A stretch of 64,000 bases of DNA from Adiantum capillus-veneris (Eukaryota > Streptophyta > Polypodiopsida > Polypodiales > Pteridaceae): NCBI GenBank assembly GCA_014529385.2, contig CM043966.1, positions 98,817,587 through 98,881,586 of the forward strand, in the 5' to 3' direction. Of this stretch, positions 59,211 to 64,000 are shown in pieces. A program made the position numbers and the translations under genes. The notes under the pieces were generated by a model. The model worked only from the letters and a program-made list of their open reading frames with translations, was not told where the DNA came from and made no database searches. The first letter of the stretch is position 1. Each line of letters starts with the position of its first letter.

Positions 59211-59614
59211 TTATAAATCCGTTTGAGTAAAGGAGACTTTAGAAATCATCTTTTGTCACAACTAAGAAAAGCAACAACTAAACATGTATCTACTTCACAT
59301 GAGCCTCATAGAATGGGCCCTTCTCTTTCGTTCTTAGTAGATCTTAACATGGATTAATTGTTAGTCAAGTCTGGTAAAAAGCAATGGAAAAATCACACCT
59401 CAAGAATCTCGTTGAGATGGTCATGAGGCAGTTGGGTATGCTTGAGCTCATCATGCATGCATTGGGCACATCACTTCATTATTGCCACTACATACGTCAT
59501 CAATGTAGTTGCAGTGGGTGTATCCACAACTTACTTCTCTCATTTCCTCCACCATTTTAGTGTCAAGCTGGAAAGAGGAAAGGGAGGGGCACTCAAGGGT
59601 GGTGCACTTGGAAG

Positions 59615-59671
<57 letters not shown>
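59615..59671 (+). repeat. Compound microsatellite (TG)n(AG)n
   Basis: (TG) 59615-59647 followed by (GA) to 59671, the same order as elsewhere in the window. Confidence 0.96.
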
Positions 59672-60061
59672 TGTACACTTGTTCTCACTTGCTTTAGGCC
59701 CTTGTTTTGTCTTGCTTACAAAAGTGGAGGTGTTTCATGCTTTAGGAGGTTCTTGGATAGCATTGTAGTCTTATGAGGTTGTGTGTTTTTTGCAAAATCT
59801 ATGTACGAGGCTAGGTATGCCACATGGAATTGAATTATGTATGTTTTGAGTATGAAGAGATTGCTTGCTTGTGTCTCGAGTTCATAATGGTTCTAAAATC
59901 TTATTTCTTGTCAATTAAGTGTTAGATTTGTGGTAGTGAAAGTAATGTGCATGGAATAATTTTTTGCTTTCACCATTATTGTTCTTGTATCAATTTGCTC
60001 GGATTTATCTTCGCTTGGTTTTTTTTGCTCGATGACTAGAACCCCCCCTACTTTTTACCAT

Positions 60062-61915
60062 AGAAAGCGTCATCTATATATGGTTGCACCTTATGCATAG
60101 AACCAATGATGTAAAGTGTCCGTTGTCGCTGTAAACATCTAAAACGATCACAAGCAAATATAACAATCTCAATTCTTCCTTAATAGAGTAGTTGATGTTA
60201 GAGTGGAAGCATAAACCATGCTTTGAGGGGGAATGAGTCCACCATACTGGCATGCCATGCATGCATATAAGAAAAATAGTGTGATAGCCCTTGGCTTCAA
60301 TGATGGTCTCACAATGTGAGTAGATGCCGTACGCGCCTTGCACGATGTGTATTGGCATGGATACATCACAATTGGTAATTGCAAACCATAAGTGTGAGCT
60401 TACATCCTCTTATTGCCGAGCATGTGTGCCATTATCCTTGATCCTAACTCAATGGATAGTACTATGGCACTAAATAGAAGCTTTGCTTTGCGTTAAGTTT
60501 GTCAAAACACTTTGCCTTGCACATCAAAGAAATCTTTTTTAAATGAAATATTAGAGAGAGAAAAACAAGTAGAACTTGAAATTGTGTAACCTCGTCACCC
60601 CTCTGAGAGCAGTTGTCTTCACTTGAGTGTGGCTCGTAGCCATGTATGCTGAGAAAGTTAGTGCTGTCGCATGTACCTTGCATGCCCTCGTGGCTTGGTT
60701 CATACGACCTCTAATAGAAAGCAGGTAGACATGTTGCCAAGTTTCCCAAGTTCGTATGCTAGTAGCATATTCCAAACTTTGGAAGCTTATGTGCAATATG
60801 CCCTGAAGTGAAGCCTTATTTCACATAAGATCATTGACAAGGTGAGACAAAACATAACCTAAATGCTCATAGCTAACAAGTGCTCCTACTGACACACAAA
60901 TGCCAAAGAAAAAGAGAATCAACATTGTCGATCTTTCATAGAGGAATGGCCTTGCCGAGTCATGCATCTTATTGAGAATCATGAGATTGCCCAATATTAT
61001 AAGAGATAGCTCCTGAAGCTTAGCTATCAAATGTCATCTACCTGCCAAACTCCGCTTGACCGAAGAAACATTTGCTTGTCAAGTTGGCAAGGTAGATAAT
61101 CTTCAAGATGGAATAAGTTCAAAAGATGAAACTTAAATTTAAGGTACTTACTGACTTTTTGTGACCATTGTCCTTGGCATCGAAAGTCGTAGCATCCTGG
61201 TGTGTGATTGTCAACATTGGAATCAACTCATATTTGTGGATGGCAATGTGCTTTTAATGTTTTTCATGTTCTTATTTTGCTTGCGCTGTGGTGACAAACT
61301 ATATTTCTTTGGAGTGACCATGCAACCAAGACATATACATAGGTATGGAGCCGTGCTCATGCGAGCCTTACTTTTCCCTCCGTTTGCTAGCACAAAGATG
61401 ACATATCAAAAGAAATATTGACCAACAAAATGTATGGCCCAATTGACTTACAACCTTGTTGTAACGCAATGCAATCCATGCCTGCCTTAAATGTTTTTCC
61501 ATGCCACACTCAACGTCTTGAACTGTAAAGAGGCCTTGTCATACTAACAATTGCCAAGAATCCATGACCTCCCTGGATCAAGAGCTATCTCCTTGAGATA
61601 CTGAATGAATTGCCACCTGGCCTTGCTTTTTCCGCAAAGGTTAACCTCTTTGAAAACTCCTGCAATACGATCTCATTCATAAAGCTAAAAAACTGATGAA
61701 AATAAGAAATCTCAAACCTGATGATTGTACTCAATCGAGGCGCTCTGGCCAATGCGTTGCATGGAGAGAAGTCGTGCTTCTTATCGAAATTGTACTCAGT
61801 CGAGGCTTGCGTGACTGTGGTCTTCAAACCTCATGAAGTACTCATGTCAACTGACCTTGCCATTGTAATAATCGAGCAATTTTCAATAAAAAAGAGAACC
61901 GATTAATTCTTTGTC
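60062..61915 (+). repeat. 2-kb non-coding repeat, copy 2
   Basis: Collinear with 44205-46240, same orientation, about 16 kb away. No frame is conserved between copies. Confidence 0.75.
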
Positions 61916-63001
<1,086 letters not shown>

Positions 63002-63072
63002 ATGCATAGCCATGCAAGGCGGCCACCTTCATGTCTGCTTTCCCCCTCCTCCATAGCTCCTCTCTCCCTTGA

Positions 63073-63227
63073 GCTCGTATACCAATCTGAGACCAGAGGG
63101 GACTGGACCATGCAACTCACCCCCCAACTGTGTCCTATATAGACCTTTGGCCTTGCGAATAATAGAACCCCCTTTACCGCATGTCTGTCTTGGCCCTTGG
63201 CCTGCCCGGTCTTACCCTAGCCTGACA
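63073..63227 (-). repeat. Degenerate primer site and LTR of the 40-48 kb family
   Basis: Minus-strand TGGTATACGAGC (63073-63084) is a damaged initiator-Met primer site. The LTR would be 63088-63227 (TGAGACCAG to CCTGACA), with CCTATATAGACC inside, related to the LTRs at 40194 and 47688. The partner LTR was not found. Confidence 0.6.
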
Positions 63228-63579
63228 AATGTAAAGTAGCAGAGGTTCTTAAGGACAAGTGCAAATAACTTATCAAGATTCACCTGCACAATGTCCTTTT
63301 CTATATATCCATAGCTTGCTTAGAGGCACATCGGCCTTTCAATGAGAGGTTGATGGGTTAAAGGGTCATTGTGCTCGGTCAAGCATGGCCGCCCATGACT
63401 AACCTTACACTAACATCATCATTTTATTGTTCTTATCTATAGAGGTCAATAAGGAGTTGGAAGATAATGTGCTATACATAGATCTCCACCCAACTTGTGT
63501 GTGCCTTATCCTCTCTTTCTCTTCCTCTTTTGGCATTTCCCCCCGGCATGGACAAGTGGTCACTTCTTGAATACATTGC

Positions 63580-63608
63580 GTGTATGTGTGTATGTGTGTG
63601 TGTGTGTG
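63580..63608 (+). repeat. Imperfect (TG)n tract
   Basis: TG repeat with two TATG interruptions. Confidence 0.9.
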
Positions 63609-63652
63609 GCATGTGCGTGTTTCGAAATTATTTGGCATGAGAGGTCCTTTTT

Positions 63653-63824
63653 GGGGATGTATGGTTGAGATTAGGCATTTTGAATCACAACAATCTCAAG
63701 CATTGGATCAGTTTGGTTGACTAGCCTGTCCTAGTTCACCCTACTTCACCTCTTGTGCGGCAACTTGATAGAAGGTTGAGACTGCCCACTCTTTTGTGAT
63801 GCCTAATCTCAACCATATATCCCT
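63653..63824. mobile_element. Short hairpin MITE-like element
   Basis: Inverted arms of about 26 bp at 63653-63678 and 63799-63824 share ATGGTTGAGATTAGGCAT exactly, with a loop of about 120 bases. No target duplication could be fixed. It could also be an inverted-repeat hairpin of another origin. Confidence 0.65.
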
Positions 63825-64000
63825 CCTAAGTCCTAACTACCCCATGCCCTTTGGGAAGTGGCTCTATATTGGGATATCCATAGGTAATCCATGGTGAGTT
63901 TGGTGGTGGTCTCATATGATTGAAAGGTAAAAACATTTATTGTATTGTGTTGTCCTAAGTCAAGTCTCTCTCAACTTTCAAGTACCCCTCTCCCTCCGTT

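Overview
The window is nuclear DNA of a land plant. It holds Ty1/copia and chromodomain Ty3/gypsy LTR retrotransposons primed by initiator-Met tRNA (TGGTATCAGAGC-type primer sites), LINE relics, decayed plant genes (PLS-type PPR protein, Lsi2-like silicon/arsenite efflux carrier, J20-like plastid DnaJ) and very many long dinucleotide microsatellites. The PPR style and the silicon-transporter relic would suit a fern or another non-flowering vascular plant, but that is inference. I found no intact ordinary host gene. Essentially everything is mobile, repetitive or pseudogenised.

Layout. 1-1610: low-copy DNA with a doubtful SINE-like head. 1616-7170: young copia element (192-bp LTRs, TSD GATAG). 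7.2-8.8 kb: dense microsatellite block. 10287-15452: second copia element, minus strand (TSD GATCG). 15.7-17.1 kb: two tandem LINE relics. 17.3-21.4 kb: microsatellites, a copia RT scrap and a 60-bp tandem repeat. 22744-33186: candidate multi-gene DNA transposon. 34.3-36.1 kb: tandem repeats and a PPR pseudogene. 36308-39945: internally deleted gypsy element (TSD GTTTA). 40194-47819: a pair of related LTRs enclosing mostly non-coding DNA that includes a CACTA-like TIR element. 50.4-51.8 kb: Lsi2-like and DnaJ pseudogenes. 52065-56888: a MITE-like fold-back repeat split by a second deleted gypsy element (52159-56444, TSD AAAAT). 58.2-59.2 kb: unrecognised coding remnant. 60062-63227: second copy of the non-coding LTR family. 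63653-63824: short hairpin MITE.

The main discovery candidate is 22744-33186. It is about 10.4 kb, bounded by 26-bp inverted repeats (1 mismatch) beginning CATTAGG and flanked by AAT on both sides. It carries five intron-type genes in mixed orientation: a transposase-like protein (A, +), an unknown protein (B, -), a 68-residue lysine-rich protein (C, +) that diverges from B across two facing TATA boxes, a protein that begins with a histone-H3-like tail and histone fold and runs into a Ulp1/C48-type protease (D, +), and an unknown protein (E, -). Between C and D lies a 76-bp-period array of nested palindromes. Gene A and the histone part of D carry nonsense and frameshift damage, so this copy is probably dead, but the architecture matches no element I can name.

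Hand-counted LTR divergence orders the insertions: copia-1 (5/192) is youngest, then copia-2 (12/226 plus one indel), gypsy-2 (10/132 plus a 21-bp duplication), gypsy-1 and the 40-48 kb element (about 10-11%).
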